Counted from the first letter of the stretch, positions 8,166 through 17,018 are shown. The stretch is 64,000 nucleotides of DNA from Bog-473 sp963754445 (GCA_963754445.1 CAVWFT010000001.1:1116001-1180000), one strand, 5' to 3'. Translations and numbers: made by a program. Notes: generated by a model not told the origin, from the letters alone.

Positions 8166-9008
8166 ATGCCGATCCGCACCGAACCGGTGTTGCCCGAAGA
8201 GGATTGGCAGCTCCGCCTCGAATCCCCGACCGACGGGTCCGGCGTCGGGACCCTCACGCTGGACTACCCCGAGAAGCTGAACATGTGGTCCTGGGAGGCC
8301 ACCCGTCAGCTGGGTGTCGTGGCCGACCGGGTCCGCTTCGACGATTCGATCCGGGTGCTCCTGGTCAAGGCCGAGGGCCGGGCCTTCTGCGCCGGCATCA
8401 ATCTCGGCATGCCCGAGGACCGGATCACCGGCCGCAGCCCAGCCGAGAAGGTGCGTAACTACTACGAAGGCATCCGATGGGTGCACGAGCGCTTCCGGGT
8501 CTTTCACGACCTGCCCCAGCCGATCGTGGCCGCCGTGCACGGCTACTGCCTCGGCTTCGGTTTCGAGCTCGCCCTCATGTGTGACATCCGCATCGCAGCC
8601 GACGATGCCCTGTTCGCCCTTCCCGAGGCGCAGGTCGGCGTGTCCATCGACGCCGGCGGCGACCTGCGCCTGGCCCACGAGGTCGGCGCCGGCTACGCCA
8701 AGCTCCTCGCCTTGACCGGCCGGCGCATCGATGCAGCCGAGGCCTATCGGCTCAACATCGTCCAACAGGTCACCAGCCGAGACGATCTCGTCCCCACGGC
8801 GGCGGCTATCGCCGCAGAGATCGCCGCCAACGCACCGCTCGCCGTGCAGTCGATCAAGCGCACGATCGATACCTTCGCCTACCGCGGCCTTCCCGAGGCC
8901 CTCAAGTTCGAGGCGCTGAGCGCATCGGCAGAGTTCGTGAGCGAGGACATGGCGGCCGGCTACGCGGCCAAGGCGAAGAAAGAGCAGGCCACGTTCGAAG
9001 GCAAGTAG
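8166..9008 (+). CDS. Enoyl-CoA hydratase/isomerase family protein, dienoyl-CoA isomerase-like
   Basis: A 280-residue crotonase-fold protein acting on acyl-CoA esters. The oxyanion-hole segments FCAGINLGMP (about 74-83) and HGYCLGFGFELALMCD (about 125-140) are present. Acidic residues are E134, E154 and D162. The E-x7-D spacing in PEAQVGVSIDAGG matches the Glu/Asp pair of delta3,5-delta2,4-dienoyl-CoA isomerases rather than the Pro-Gly of classical hydratases, so an isomerase activity is likely. ATG 8166 follows a purine-rich site (ggggaggga) at 6-7 bases; the frame is open further upstream but only through the tandem repeat. It is divergent from the nitronate monooxygenase-like gene, probably sharing its regulation. 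Confidence 0.88.
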   Translation: MPIRTEPVLPEEDWQLRLESPTDGSGVGTLTLDYPEKLNMWSWEATRQLGVVADRVRFDDSIRVLLVKAEGRAFCAGINLGMPEDRITGRSPAEKVRNYYEGIRWVHERFRVFHDLPQPIVAAVHGYCLGFGFELALMCDIRIAADDALFALPEAQVGVSIDAGGDLRLAHEVGAGYAKLLALTGRRIDAAEAYRLNIVQQVTSRDDLVPTAAAIAAEIAANAPLAVQSIKRTIDTFAYRGLPEALKFEALSASAEFVSEDMAAGYAAKAKKEQATFEGK

Positions 9009-9015
9009 CGACGGG

Positions 9016-10968
9016 TCAGGAGCCCCCGGCGATCGGCACCGTCGTCGGTTCAGGGTTCGTCTCCTGGGCCTCAGGGTCCTCCTGGTCGGCGAACTGGGTG
9101 CGGTAGAGCTCGGCGTAGAGGCCGTTCTCGGCCAGCAGGCTGGTGTGGGTGCCTCGCTCGACGATCCGCCCGTCGTCGATCACCAGCAGTTCGTCGGCCT
9201 CGCGCACCGTGGACAGCCGGTGTGCGATGACGAGTGACGTGCGCCCGGCCAGGGTCTCGCGCAGAGCGCGTTGGACGGCGGCCTCGGACTCGGAGTCCAG
9301 GTGGGCCGTGGCCTCGTCGAGCACGACGATGTCGGGCGCCTTGAGCATGAGGCGGGCCAGGGCGACCCGCTGTTTCTCGCCCCCCGAGAGCCGGTAGCCC
9401 CGCTCGCCGATGACCGTGTCGAGACCATCGGGGAGTTCCGCCACGATGTGGCCGATTTGAGCCTGGTTGAGCGCCTGGAGCACCTCGGCCTCGCTGGCCT
9501 CGGGCCGGGCGTAGACCAGGTTGGCCCGAAGGGTGTCGTGGAAGAGGTGGGGGTCCTGCGAGACGACGCCGACCGCGTCGCGCAGCGAGGCCATCGTGGC
9601 GTGTCGGACGTCGACGCCTCCGATGCGCACCGTCCCAGCCGTCACGTCGTAGAGGCGGGGTACGAGCATGGAGATTGTCGTCTTTCCGGCACCCGAGGGA
9701 CCGACGAGCGCCACCATCTGGCCCGGTTCGACGTTGAAGGACACGTCGTGCAGGATCTCGTTGCGGGCCCCCGATTCGAGGACGGCCACGGATTCGAGCG
9801 AGGCGAGCGAGACCTCGTCGGCGCTCGGGTAGGTGAAACGGACGTGCTCGAAGGAGACCGAGCCCCGGCCACGCGGCACGTCGACCGCGTCTGCGTCCTC
9901 TTGGATCATCGGCTCGATGTCGAGGACCTCGAAGAGCCGTTCGAACGACACCAGGGCGGTCATGACGTCGAGGTTCACGTTGGAGAGCTGGGTCAACGGA
10001 CCGTAGAGGCGCGTGAGGTAAGCGGTCAGGGCGACCAGGGTGCCGAGGGACAGTTCGTTGTGGATGGTGGCCACGCCCCCGAAGCCGTAGACGAGCGCCG
10101 TGGCCAGGGCCCCGGTCAGGGTGAGCGAGACGAAGAAGACCCGCGAGTACGTCGCTTGGGAGATGCCGATGTCGCGGACCCGGCCCGCCTTCGACTCGAA
10201 CGTGGTGGCCTCGTCCTCGGGATGTCCCAGCAGCTTCACCAGCATCGCCCCGCCCACCTGGAAGCGCTCTTGCATGACCATGTTCATCTCGCTGTTGAGG
10301 TTGTAGCCCTCCTTGGTGAGCGAACCGATGCGTTGGCCGACGAAGCGGGCCGGAATGAGGAACAGCGGGACCAAGATGAGCGCCGCCAGTGTGATCTTCC
10401 AGCTCAGGAAGAACATGGCGGCCAACACGATGACCACGGTCACGAAATTGCCCACCACGTTGGAGAGCAGGTCGGTAAACGCCTGCTGGGCGCCGATGAC
10501 GTCGTTGTTCAGGCGGCTGACCAGCGCCCCCGTCTGGGTGCGGGTGAAGAAGGCCAGTGGCATGCGCTGGATGTGACGGAAGACTTTCGAGCGCATGTCG
10601 TAGATCAGGCTCTCCCCGATGTAGGCCGAGATGCGCCGCTCGGTGAGGACGAGGCCGGCGTCGAAGAGGGCGAGGACCGCCGTGAGCACGGAGAGCCAGA
10701 TCACGAGGTCGCTGTTCTGCTTGTCGATGCCGTTGTTGATGAGGTCCCGCAGGATCAGGGGAGTGACGGCACCGACGGCCGCGTCGATGATGACGACGGG
10801 CAGGAAGACAGCCAGGATGGCCCGGTAGGGAACGGCGAACGTCAGCATGCGCCGGGCGGTGCCCTTCTTGACCCGGTGCTGAAGGACGGCGCGGTCTTGG
10901 CGCATCGAACGCATACCGCTCCAGCCGCCGCCCCGACCGCCTCCCATGGCGTGGCCGCGCATGCTCAT
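9016..10968 (-). CDS. ABC exporter, fused membrane and ATP-binding domains
   Basis: 650 residues in the usual half-transporter order: six membrane helices (about 50-330) followed by an ATPase domain. The ATPase shows Walker A GPSGAGKTT near 423, signature LSGGE near 525, Walker B IVVLDEATAHLD and the H-loop IAHRLST. An insert of about 20 residues (SADEVSLASLESVAVLESG) precedes the A-loop-to-Walker A strand. The N-terminus is Gly/Arg-rich and could begin at ATG 10968 or ATG 10962; no strong ribosome site is seen. Substrate (lipid or drug) is unknown. It converges on the acyl-CoA isomerase-like gene with 7 bases between stops. Confidence 0.93.
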   Translation of the reverse strand: MSMRGHAMGGGRGGGWSGMRSMRQDRAVLQHRVKKGTARRMLTFAVPYRAILAVFLPVVIIDAAVGAVTPLILRDLINNGIDKQNSDLVIWLSVLTAVLALFDAGLVLTERRISAYIGESLIYDMRSKVFRHIQRMPLAFFTRTQTGALVSRLNNDVIGAQQAFTDLLSNVVGNFVTVVIVLAAMFFLSWKITLAALILVPLFLIPARFVGQRIGSLTKEGYNLNSEMNMVMQERFQVGGAMLVKLLGHPEDEATTFESKAGRVRDIGISQATYSRVFFVSLTLTGALATALVYGFGGVATIHNELSLGTLVALTAYLTRLYGPLTQLSNVNLDVMTALVSFERLFEVLDIEPMIQEDADAVDVPRGRGSVSFEHVRFTYPSADEVSLASLESVAVLESGARNEILHDVSFNVEPGQMVALVGPSGAGKTTISMLVPRLYDVTAGTVRIGGVDVRHATMASLRDAVGVVSQDPHLFHDTLRANLVYARPEASEAEVLQALNQAQIGHIVAELPDGLDTVIGERGYRLSGGEKQRVALARLMLKAPDIVVLDEATAHLDSESEAAVQRALRETLAGRTSLVIAHRLSTVREADELLVIDDGRIVERGTHTSLLAENGLYAELYRTQFADQEDPEAQETNPEPTTVPIAGGS

Positions 10969-11269
10969 GGCTGCAAACTACCGGTCGACCTGCCGTCACC
11001 CAGCCTGTGGGCGCACGGGAGGCCCTGGACGCGGGCTCGGCGGTCAGCTGCTGGTCGGTGCGCCCGTCGGCAGGGTTCGTCGGTTCGGAGCGGGGCGAAT
11101 AGGGCTCAAGGGCGTGGGAGATCGTGCCGAAAGGCAACCTGGAGACACTCGGGTGTCCGGACCGTCGGATTCGGGCGAAGTGGCCCTTGCGGTCCCAAGG
11201 ACGGCCCTGACCAGGGCGTCCCGAGCTTGGTGAGGTCGAAACGAAGCCGGCGGAGACCAGGAGGCAGTC
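10969..11269. other. Divergent intergenic region, 301 bases
   Basis: It lies between the ABC exporter (leftward) and the small protein at 11270 (rightward). A TAGGGC hexamer near 11100 could be a rightward -10. An imperfect hairpin is at 11199-11221 (GGAC/GTCC outer and GCCCT/AGGGC inner pairs around GACC), about 50 bases before the 11270 start. No ORF is supported. Confidence 0.4.
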
Positions 11270-11494
11270 ATGGCGCTGAGTTTGAGCGAGATGTTCGCCG
11301 AGGGCGATGGACGCACCTTCGAAGAACAACGCGACGAGGTGCTCTCCTTGGTGGTCCAGGCGACCGACCTGGCCGGTAAGGAGCAATACCTGCGCCGTGA
11401 CGTGCACCGGTGCCGGGAAGCTCACGACGCTCACGAGTTCGACTCCGCGTACGAATCGCTCGTCGAGAAGATCACGAGGACTCCGATCGCCTGA
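11270..11494 (+). CDS. Small acidic protein of unknown function
   Basis: 74 residues, mostly predicted helical (SLSEMFAEGDGRTFEEQRDE), with many Glu/Asp/Arg and no membrane segment. The ATG has an AGGAGG site 6 bases upstream, which is why I accept it as real. It lies about 80 bases before the leader ORF and pilB, in the same direction, so it may share their transcript. I do not recognise the family. Confidence 0.65.
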   Translation: MALSLSEMFAEGDGRTFEEQRDEVLSLVVQATDLAGKEQYLRRDVHRCREAHDAHEFDSAYESLVEKITRTPIA

Positions 11495-11571
11495 CCTCGC
11501 GGGGACCCGGCCGCCGACTCCAACGGAGTCGTGGCGCCGTTCCCCAGGTCGCGATCCGGAAAGGAATTGAG

Positions 11572-11622
11572 ATGATGGTCAGGGCGGAATCCTCGACGTC
11601 GACCGGCCTGAGGGTCGCGTGA
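11572..11622 (+). CDS. Sixteen-residue leader ORF coupled to pilB
   Basis: An ATG-ATG start preceded by AAGGA at 6 bases opens a 16-codon frame whose TGA overlaps the pilB GTG start (gtga). The peptide (MMVRAESSTSTGLRVA) is not recognisable. The layout suggests ribosomes reaching the leader's end re-initiate at pilB. It could instead be an accident of the upstream frame. Confidence 0.4.
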   Translation: MMVRAESSTSTGLRVA

Positions 11623-13481
11623 AGCTCACCCGCAAGGAGAAGAGCAGCGAGGAATCCGACCTCGCCAACGGCAACGGGTCGACGGCGTCCTCGAACGGCC
11701 ACGGCTCCAACGGGGCATCGAGGGGCCGGCATGCGGCGACCGGAGAGACCGTCCATCCCCTCTCGTCGGCGGCGCCGAATCCGACCGTCCTCGATCCCGA
11801 GGTCGAGCGGCAAGTGGCGGAGCTCCTGTCCGCCCGAGGCCTGGTCAACGTGACGCAGATCGATCTCGCCCGGGCCCATCAGGAGCAATCGGGTGGGCGG
11901 CTGGGCGACATCTTGGTCGGGATGGGGGCGCTCGGGGAGAGGGACTTCGTCACCGTTCTGGGCGACGTCTTCGGTCTGCCCGTCGTCGACCTGCGCCGCG
12001 AGAACCCGCAAGCCTCGGCCATTGCCAAGGTGCCCGAAGACGTGACCCGCCAATTCACCGCCGTGCCGACCCGCCTGGACGCCGACGGCGTGCTCCACGT
12101 CGCGGTGGCCGACCGGCCGAGCGATGCGCTGCGATCACTTCTGGCCGGCCCGTCGGGGACCACCGTGGCGTTCTCCATCGCACCGGCGTCCGACATCCAG
12201 TGGGCCATCGACAGCAGTTACCGGGCCATCGGCGGCGTGGACAAGCTGGTGCAGGCCTACGAGGCGGTGGAGAGCTCGCGGAAGCGGACCGAACAGACCA
12301 CCACCGAGGTGGTCGACGACAATGCCCCGGTCGTCCAGGTCGTGGCGAGGATCTTGACCCAGGCCAAGCGCGACCGGGCCTCGGACGTCCACATCGAGCC
12401 GTCCCAGGACGTCGTGCGGGTCCGGTTCCGGATCGATGGTGCCCTCAAGGAGATCTTGATGTTGCCGGCGATCATGGGTGTAGGGCTGGTCAGCCGCATC
12501 AAGATCATGGCCGGCATGAACATCGTCGAGCGGCGTCGTCCCCAAGACGGTCAGCTGACGACGGAGATCGACGGTTCTCCCACTGACGTCCGGGTCGCCA
12601 CGGCCGCCACCATCTGGGGCGAGAAGTGCGTGCTGCGTATCCTCGACAAGAACCGGTCGGTCCTGCGGCTCGGTGACCTCGGGATGCCCAATGACTCCCA
12701 CGAGATCTTCTCCAAGCTGGTCCGGGCCCCCTTCGGCATGGTGTTGTGCGCCGGCCCCACCGGCAGCGGCAAGACGACGACGCTCTATGCCACCTTGACA
12801 GAGGTGAGCGATCCGTCCCGCAACGTCATGACGATCGAGGACCCGGTCGAGTTCATCTTCCCGTCCATCAACCAGATCCAGACCAACGAACAGGCCGGCC
12901 TCACCTTCGCCACGGGACTCAAGTCGATCCTCCGCCAGGACCCGGACGTCATCCTGGTCGGGGAGATCCGTGACGTCGAGACGGCGCGGATCGCCATCCA
13001 GTCCGCCCTCACCGGACACTTCGTGCTGTCGTCGCTGCACGCCACCGACTCGGTGTCCGCCCTGCACCGGTTCTTGGACATGGGCATCGAGTCGTTCCTC
13101 ATCGCCTCATCGGTGTTGGGGATCGTGGGTCAACGGCTCGTCCGCCGGATCTGTCCGTCCTGCAAGACGCAGTACACCCCGTCCGCCCAGGAGCTCACCT
13201 TCTACGAGGAGAGCCAGGGCGAGCCCAAGCAGGTCTTCTACCATGGCACCGGCTGCAATTTCTGCGGTGGCACCGGGTATCAGGACCGCATCGGCGTCTA
13301 CGAACTGCTCCAGATGACACCCGAGATCAAGCGCCTGATCGTGGGATGGGCGACTCAGGACGAGCTCCGCCGCATGGCGGTCAAACAGGGAATGCGCACC
13401 TTCCGCGACGAGGCCATCAGCCTGGTGACCCAGGACGTCACCACGATCTCCGAGGTGATTCGCAGCATCTACGCCCTCTGA
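11619..13481 (+). CDS. pilB: Type IV pilus assembly ATPase PilB
   Basis: A 620-residue GspE/PilB-family hexameric ATPase that powers pilin polymerisation at the inner face of the membrane. After a low-complexity N-terminus (about 1-50) comes an MshEN/T2SSE N-domain (about 55-200) with GRLGDILVGMGALGERDF. The ATPase core follows: Walker A GPTGSGKTT near 379, the Asp box around TIEDPVEF, Walker B ILVGEIRD, and the His box LSSLHATD. A zinc-binding four-Cys module closes it (CPSC near 514, CNFC near 546), which is diagnostic of PilB/GspE over PilT. GTG 11619 overlaps the stop of a 16-codon leader. pilD lies convergently downstream, but pilC, pilM-Q and pilT are not in the window. Confidence 0.93.
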   Translation: MKLTRKEKSSEESDLANGNGSTASSNGHGSNGASRGRHAATGETVHPLSSAAPNPTVLDPEVERQVAELLSARGLVNVTQIDLARAHQEQSGGRLGDILVGMGALGERDFVTVLGDVFGLPVVDLRRENPQASAIAKVPEDVTRQFTAVPTRLDADGVLHVAVADRPSDALRSLLAGPSGTTVAFSIAPASDIQWAIDSSYRAIGGVDKLVQAYEAVESSRKRTEQTTTEVVDDNAPVVQVVARILTQAKRDRASDVHIEPSQDVVRVRFRIDGALKEILMLPAIMGVGLVSRIKIMAGMNIVERRRPQDGQLTTEIDGSPTDVRVATAATIWGEKCVLRILDKNRSVLRLGDLGMPNDSHEIFSKLVRAPFGMVLCAGPTGSGKTTTLYATLTEVSDPSRNVMTIEDPVEFIFPSINQIQTNEQAGLTFATGLKSILRQDPDVILVGEIRDVETARIAIQSALTGHFVLSSLHATDSVSALHRFLDMGIESFLIASSVLGIVGQRLVRRICPSCKTQYTPSAQELTFYEESQGEPKQVFYHGTGCNFCGGTGYQDRIGVYELLQMTPEIKRLIVGWATQDELRRMAVKQGMRTFRDEAISLVTQDVTTISEVIRSIYAL

Positions 13482-13482
13482 G

Positions 13483-13500
13483 CGCCGGTCGCTGCCGGCG
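13483..13500 (+). terminator. Hairpin directly after pilB
   Basis: CGCCGG and CCGGCG, separated by 6 bases, form a perfect 6-bp stem starting 2 bases after the pilB stop. There is no T-run, as is common for high-GC actinobacterial terminators. Confidence 0.45.
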
Positions 13501-13511
13501 GATCGAGACGT

Positions 13512-13605
13512 CCCGGTCGCCAGTCGTGTAGCCCGGTCACCAGTCGTGTAGCCCGGTCGCCAGTCGTGTAGCCCGGTCGCCAGTCGTGTAGCCCGGTCGC
13601 CAGTG
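13512..13605. repeat. 20-base tandem repeat between pilB and pilD
   Basis: Four full copies and one partial copy of a 20-base unit (cggtcgccagtcgtgtagcc), one copy differing by g to a, fill the space between the convergent pilB and pilD genes. The copies abut directly with no spacers, so this is a minisatellite and not CRISPR. Confidence 0.9.
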
Positions 13606-13610
13606 CGCCG

Positions 13611-14384
13611 TCAGGTGAAGGGCTTGAGGATGGCTGGCCCGGTGAAGACGGCGAAGGCCGTCCCGGCCGCGAGGAAGACGCCGTAGGCGATCTGCTGCTG
13701 ACGCTCGATCCTCTTCGTTGCGATGAGTGTGATCCCGACGACCGCCCCGATGAGATTGCCGGCGAGGAAACCCAGGAAGAGGTAGTTGACGCCCAACCAG
13801 CCGAGGGCCAGCCCGAGGACCGGGACCAAGCGGACGTCGCCGAAACCCAAAATGCGCGGACTGATCAGGTTCAGGACGAAGAAGGCGATGAACCATCCGG
13901 CACCGCAGAGGGCGCCGATGAGTAAGGCGTGCCAGCGGTGCTCGAGGCCGCTGGCCAAGACGAGCAATCCTGCGACGGCGATCGAGACGGGGTAGACGAT
14001 TGCCTTGGGCAAGAGGAGCACCTGCACGTCGATCCACGAGAGGGCGAGGAGTCCTGCGAAGAGGACCAGATAGGCCGGCAGGGCCCAGTTGTATCCGAAG
14101 CGCGCCGCCGTGCCGGCAAAGAGGATCCCGGTGGCCAACTCGATGAGGGGATACTGGGCCGAAATGGCCGTGCCGCAGTTGCGGCACCGCCCGTGCAGCA
14201 GGAGCCAGGAGACAACCGGAATGTTGTCCCTCGGTGAGATCTCCTGGTGGCAGCCCGGGCACGCCGAGGGCGGCGACACGATGGACTCGTGTCGCGGCAC
14301 GCGGTAGATGACCACATTGAGGAACGAGCCGATCGCCAGGCCGAACAACGCGCAGATCGCGACGAGTACACCCAGGGGCGGCAC
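13611..14384 (-). CDS. pilD: Prepilin peptidase (type 4 prepilin leader peptidase / methylase)
   Basis: 257 residues and about eight membrane helices. The enzyme cleaves prepilin leaders and N-methylates the new N-terminus. The N-terminal cytoplasmic methylase domain has its two CxxC pairs (C42/C45 and C67/C70). The two aspartyl protease residues are visible as SWID (D119) and GFGD (D183). The start is GTG 14384 (PPLGVLVAICALFGL follows). It converges on pilB across the 20-base repeat, supporting a real type IV pilus system. No pilin gene with a classical leader is seen nearby. Confidence 0.95.
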   Translation of the reverse strand: MPPLGVLVAICALFGLAIGSFLNVVIYRVPRHESIVSPPSACPGCHQEISPRDNIPVVSWLLLHGRCRNCGTAISAQYPLIELATGILFAGTAARFGYNWALPAYLVLFAGLLALSWIDVQVLLLPKAIVYPVSIAVAGLLVLASGLEHRWHALLIGALCGAGWFIAFFVLNLISPRILGFGDVRLVPVLGLALGWLGVNYLFLGFLAGNLIGAVVGITLIATKRIERQQQIAYGVFLAAGTAFAVFTGPAILKPFT

Positions 14385-14509
14385 GAACTAGGACCGGATC
14401 CCTCGTCGCATGGGCGCGAACGATACCGGCCCGCTCTCGTCAAGCGACGCATCCACGAGCGCGACCCTGCGACGGGCCGCATTCGCTCCTTAAGTTTTCG
14501 AAAGCTGCT

Positions 14510-14896
14510 TTATGCAGACACGGGCACAATGGCCCGGCGCCGGATGAACGTTGTCACCAAGAACAACGTCGCCATGACCGCCAACAGACAGACGACTCCG
14601 GCCATGACGTTCGTTCCCGTCATGACGCTCGATCGTATGGCCGGCGCGTGCGCCGCCACCTGATGCACGGTTCCCGAACGATGCCGTACTGCCGCAGACG
14701 CTGTACCAGCGGCCACGACGACGTAACTCAGGAGTGTTCCGGTCGCTGTCGCCAACAGCGCCAATTTGATGCCAAGGGGTCGCAAGTCCTGCCGCCTCCC
14801 AACTAGAAGAGGATTTGCTGTATTTCGCCAAATTGTTTGGAATTGCTCAACAAAGGAAACGTTTGTCCGACTCTTCCCATACGGGCTGTCCGACAT
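14510..14896 (-). CDS. Hypothetical two-helix membrane protein
   Basis: About 128 residues from ATG 14896 (a TTG at 14920 gives 136). Two hydrophobic helices are clear: LALLATATGTLLSYVVVAAG and VMAGVVCLLAVMATLFLVTT, joined by a His/Ser-rich loop and ending in a basic RRR tail. There is no convincing ribosome site, and base composition upstream is less GC-rich than in the neighbours. I do not recognise it. It sits between pilD and the sugar transferase, all on the same strand. Confidence 0.5.
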   Translation of the reverse strand: MSDSPYGKSRTNVSFVEQFQTIWRNTANPLLVGRRQDLRPLGIKLALLATATGTLLSYVVVAAGTASAAVRHRSGTVHQVAAHAPAIRSSVMTGTNVMAGVVCLLAVMATLFLVTTFIRRRAIVPVSA

Positions 14897-14974
14897 TCCC
14901 TTTGCGGGGGGAGAGCTCAACCAACGCCCATGTAACAGGGAAACGCGAGCGATTACAAGTACCGCTGCACTCGC

Positions 14975-15059
14975 TGTGACAAAACCGCGCGCGCGTCACA
15001 ACGTGATTGCGTTCGCGTTGTGAAATGCGTGCGCGCGTCGCGATATTCAGACGTCACAC
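14975..15059. promoter_or_regulatory. Cluster of alternating TGTGA/TCACA half-sites
   Basis: Within 85 bases occur TGTGAC (14975), GTCACA (14995), GTTGTGA (15017) and GTCACAC (15053). Two of these form a perfect 8-bp inverted repeat, TCACAACG (14996-15003) with CGTTGTGA (15016-15023). It lies between the end of the sugar transferase and the hypothetical membrane protein. It may be an operator array or part of a terminator. Confidence 0.35.
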
Positions 15060-15116
15060 GACGGGGCTGCGACGACCAACCTAGCCGCACGTCGTCGCGA
15101 ATTGGTGCACGTTCGC

Positions 15117-16781
15117 TCAGTAGGCGCCGGTGCCGCGAGCCATCGTCTTGGGGGTCTCGAACATGATCTTGAGATCCCACCAGAGCGACCACGACGTGAC
15201 GTAGAGGCAGTCCAACTGAATCAGATCGTTACGCGACAGGTCGTTACGTCCCGATACCTGCCACAAGCCAGTGATGCCCGGGCGCACCTCGAAGCGGCGG
15301 GTCGCCCAGCCCTCGACGTTCGACTCTGCCGGGATGAACGGCCTCGGCCCGACCACCGACATGTCGCCCTTGAAGACGTTGAAGAACTGGGGGATCTCGT
15401 CGACGCCAGTCTTGCGCAGAAACGCGCCGAAGCGGGTGATCCTGTTGGTCTCGGCGGCCTTGCCTCGCAACTCGTGGAGCGGACGGGCGGGGACGCCGAC
15501 GGCCTCCTCGGTCGCGTGTCCATCCCCGTTGCCACTGGCATTTCCACTCCCGTTGGCGTTCACCAGGGCGGGCAGGGGATCGGTCGTCGGTGCGGCGGCC
15601 GGGGCATCCGTCGCCACCGTCATGGAACGGAACTTGGTGACCGTAAAGGGCTGGCCGTTGCGGCCCAACCGGACCTGACGGAAGAAGACGCCACCGGGTG
15701 AGCTCATCTTCACGCCGATGGCGACCGCCAGCAGCAGGGGGGAGGTGATCAGCAGGATCAGCGAGCTGACGCAGATGTCGAACGTTCGCTTCATGAACTG
15801 GTCCCATTTGCTCAGGTGGGGCTGGGCGATCTCGAGGAAGGGCATGCCCGAGAGGTCCGTGAGGCGCGAGCGCCAGCTGATCAGCTCGAAGTAACGGGGG
15901 ACCATGGCGACGTGCACCGTCTCGGTCAGACGCCGGTAGACGTCGAGGGCTTCGGGGGTGAACTCACCGCTCGCCGCCACCAGGACGCGGTGAATATCCA
16001 GCTCCCGGCACAGATAGGGCAGGTCACCGAGGCGCCCGACGGCACCGTCGAGGGGATAGTCGCCGTCGACGACCCGGCCCACCAGGGTCATGCCCGGGTC
16101 CTGGTTGACGCTCAGCATGATGCGATCGACCGCCGTGCCCCGGCCCACGACGACCACCCGGGTGGTCGTCAGAGCGTGGAGGAAGTAGCGGAACAGCATC
16201 CGGGCTATGGAGATGACCACCACGCTGACGAAGACCGCCGCGACCAACTGGGTCGCGTAGGGCTCCTCCACGCCGAGGGTCCCATGGAGGAGGGCACCCA
16301 ACCCGAGGGCGAGGACGCAACCACATCCGACGCCGAAGACGAGCTCGCGCATTTCGAGAAAGGCGCTCGGCTGGAGGCGCCGGCTGGTCACCCGGTACAC
16401 GCCACCGACGGCCAGTGCGATCACGACGGCGACCGGGAAGAAGGAGTCGATGGTCACGTTGTGCATCAGATTGCTCTGGCTGTTGACCGCCGTCACCGAG
16501 ATGTGGGCCAGGAGGATCAGGGAGAGCGGGAGGGCGACGCAGGCGCCGATGAAGTCGGTGCAGATCTGCATGAGCGAAAGCTCGCGATCCGAGACGCTCC
16601 GGTAGGGCGACGTGGCCCGATGGCGACGCCGACGTTCACCGGGCGGCTCGAGCCGCGCCGGAATAGAAAAGTTTGCATCATCCGTGTAAGCATTTGCTGC
16701 TGTCGTATCGACCGCACCGCCAATGCGATCAAAGACCTTGAACTCCACCGAGGCCCTCCGCGCTTCATGAGCAATCGCCAT
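15117..16781 (-). CDS. Polyprenyl-phosphate sugar-1-phosphate transferase (exopolysaccharide initiating enzyme)
   Basis: 554 residues of the WcaJ/PHPT family, which move a sugar-1-phosphate from a nucleotide sugar to undecaprenyl/decaprenyl phosphate to start polysaccharide synthesis. There are four N-terminal helices (about 70-200), then a CoA-binding-like Rossmann domain (VVVVGRGTAVDRIM). The catalytic domain has one re-entrant helix (SSLILLITSPLLLAVAIGVK), FFRQVRLGRNGQPF, the KFRSM motif, RITRFGAFLRKTGVDEIPQ, and ends with PGITGLWQVSGRND. A Gly/Asn/Ala-rich insert of about 55 residues interrupts the catalytic domain near residues 390-445. ATG 16781 is the first start in frame. No other polysaccharide gene is adjacent. 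Confidence 0.93.
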   Translation of the reverse strand: MAIAHEARRASVEFKVFDRIGGAVDTTAANAYTDDANFSIPARLEPPGERRRRHRATSPYRSVSDRELSLMQICTDFIGACVALPLSLILLAHISVTAVNSQSNLMHNVTIDSFFPVAVVIALAVGGVYRVTSRRLQPSAFLEMRELVFGVGCGCVLALGLGALLHGTLGVEEPYATQLVAAVFVSVVVISIARMLFRYFLHALTTTRVVVVGRGTAVDRIMLSVNQDPGMTLVGRVVDGDYPLDGAVGRLGDLPYLCRELDIHRVLVAASGEFTPEALDVYRRLTETVHVAMVPRYFELISWRSRLTDLSGMPFLEIAQPHLSKWDQFMKRTFDICVSSLILLITSPLLLAVAIGVKMSSPGGVFFRQVRLGRNGQPFTVTKFRSMTVATDAPAAAPTTDPLPALVNANGSGNASGNGDGHATEEAVGVPARPLHELRGKAAETNRITRFGAFLRKTGVDEIPQFFNVFKGDMSVVGPRPFIPAESNVEGWATRRFEVRPGITGLWQVSGRNDLSRNDLIQLDCLYVTSWSLWWDLKIMFETPKTMARGTGAY

Positions 16782-17018
16782 GCTCGGACGTCATTCTGAC
16801 AACGACGCGCACCCCAGTGTCACACGCATTGTTTTAATTCACAGGTTCGAGGCCTTTTCGAGCGACAATTGGGCGGCTGTTGCGCATAGTTTCCCGTTTG
16901 CGCGCATCAAGAACGGCTGCGTTCCTGCTGCAAACAAGCGAGAGTACCGTCGTCGAAGGTGCACCAAGTCGACCTGCGTCGCCGACGCGCCGCGAGGATC
17001 TGGACCGGCCAGGGTGGG

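Noticed and set aside
13512..13605. CRISPR array
   Set aside because: The 20-base copies abut with no spacers and no cas gene is nearby. It is a simple tandem repeat.
14490..14831. Alternative minus-strand frame over the hypothetical membrane protein
   Set aside because: It lacks helices or motifs, whereas the overlapping frame shows two clean membrane segments.
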